Source of the DNA: CAYTZA01 sp964442365
GTDB lineage: Bacteria > Patescibacteriota > Minisyncoccia > Phycocordibacterales > DAORIS01
NCBI GenBank assembly: GCA_964442365.1
Contig: CAYTZA010000002.1
Coordinates: forward strand, 1 to 59,198
DNA length: 59,198 bases
Direction of reading: 5' to 3'
Position numbers and translations under genes: made by a program. Under the pieces are notes generated by a model. That model searched no databases. It saw only the letters and a list, made by a program, of their open reading frames with translations, and was not told the origin of the DNA. Numbering within the stretch: position 1 is the first letter of the stretch; every line of letters starts with the position of its first letter. Shown here one piece after another: positions 58,894 to 59,198 of the stretch.

Positions 58894-59198
58894 ATGAAAA
58901 ATACATTTAATGTGCCCGAAGGATATCTTACTGGTTCCGAGTTAACTAGAGAGGATATACTTAAAAAAGTAAGAGAAGCAAATAATTTTGATCACTTAAT
59001 AAATATTGTTGATAATTACAATGGTGACTTTAATGAACCTGGGGTAGAACAAACAGTAACACTTCACAGACCGATGACTGGTAAAAGTTTAGCCGAAATT
59101 TTAAGATTAGTTGGTTCTGGTAAGGCTCAACTTAAAGAGTTTAATTTTATCCCTGAAGAAATACGCACAAAAGCTGAGCAATTACTACCCCTTGAAAA
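58894..59198 (+). CDS. hypothetical protein, cut by the window end
   Basis: The first 101 codons of an open frame that runs off the end (no stop seen). It begins MKNTFNVPEGYLTGSELTRE. No recognised domain; soluble, mixed charges. The promoter directly upstream supports the start. Confidence 0.65.
   Translation, partial: MKNTFNVPEGYLTGSELTREDILKKVREANNFDHLINIVDNYNGDFNEPGVEQTVTLHRPMTGKSLAEILRLVGSGKAQLKEFNFIPEEIRTKAEQLLPLE

Noticed and set aside
1..59198. CRISPR array, IS element or integrase gene
   Set aside because: No regularly spaced repeats, transposase or integrase motifs were seen on either strand.

Overview
The window reads as a chromosomal stretch of an ultra-small Candidate Phyla Radiation (Patescibacteria) bacterium, most likely a parcubacterial lineage. 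This is inferred from the AT-rich sequence, densely overlapping genes, a near-absence of Shine-Dalgarno (SD) sites in front of core genes, shortened aminoacyl-tRNA synthetases (AspRS without its insertion domain, AlaRS ending after the editing domain), and several small-protein types familiar from that group. No biosynthetic genes other than those for peptidoglycan are seen. A 16S or concatenated ribosomal-protein tree would be needed to name the lineage.

Layout. 1-3.9 kb: an accessory-looking end with a tRNA-Glu(CTC), a partial copy of its 3' end, a DoxX-type protein, a YqeY/GatB-like protein and four unrecognised genes with strong SD sites. 4-13 kb: rmuC-ndh, rplU, an ASCH-like gene, dnaB-recR, cysS, a C-terminal processing protease, rplI and rpmA. 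13-16 kb: small secreted or toxin-like genes and a candidate structured RNA. 16-25.4 kb: one long minus-strand chain, trpS-scpA-scpB-dacA-mraY-ftsW-murG-gltX-M23 hydrolase, which couples translation, chromosome condensation and cell-wall genes through start/stop overlaps. 25.4-34 kb: aspS, two more candidate structured RNAs, DUF3800, an orphan histidine kinase, an aldehyde dehydrogenase-like fusion, small membrane proteins, a hydrolase and a Nudix protein. 34-40 kb: the grpE-dnaK-dnaJ chaperone cluster continuing toward lysS. 40-44 kb: the alpha operon infA-rpmJ-rpsM-rpsK-rpsD-rpoA-rplQ-rplM-rpsI from one promoter. 44-59 kb: an FtsA/PilM-like protein with a membrane partner, alaS, two PD-(D/E)XK-type nucleases, mnmA-mltG, a sigma region 4/HARE-HTH regulator, leuS, a membrane protein, and a gene cut by the window end.

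Two expression styles are visible. At least fifteen genes at the head of transcription units have a -10 hexamer 6-9 nt upstream of the start codon, which predicts leaderless or almost leaderless mRNAs. A second class of short unrecognised genes has a long leader, a good SD (often inside a small hairpin) and usually its own terminator. Three gene-poor gaps hold candidate structured RNAs, each convergent with or overlapping a putative nuclease/toxin-like or unrecognised gene. These are the most promising undescribed elements here. All functional statements come from reading motifs in the sequence; no database search was run.
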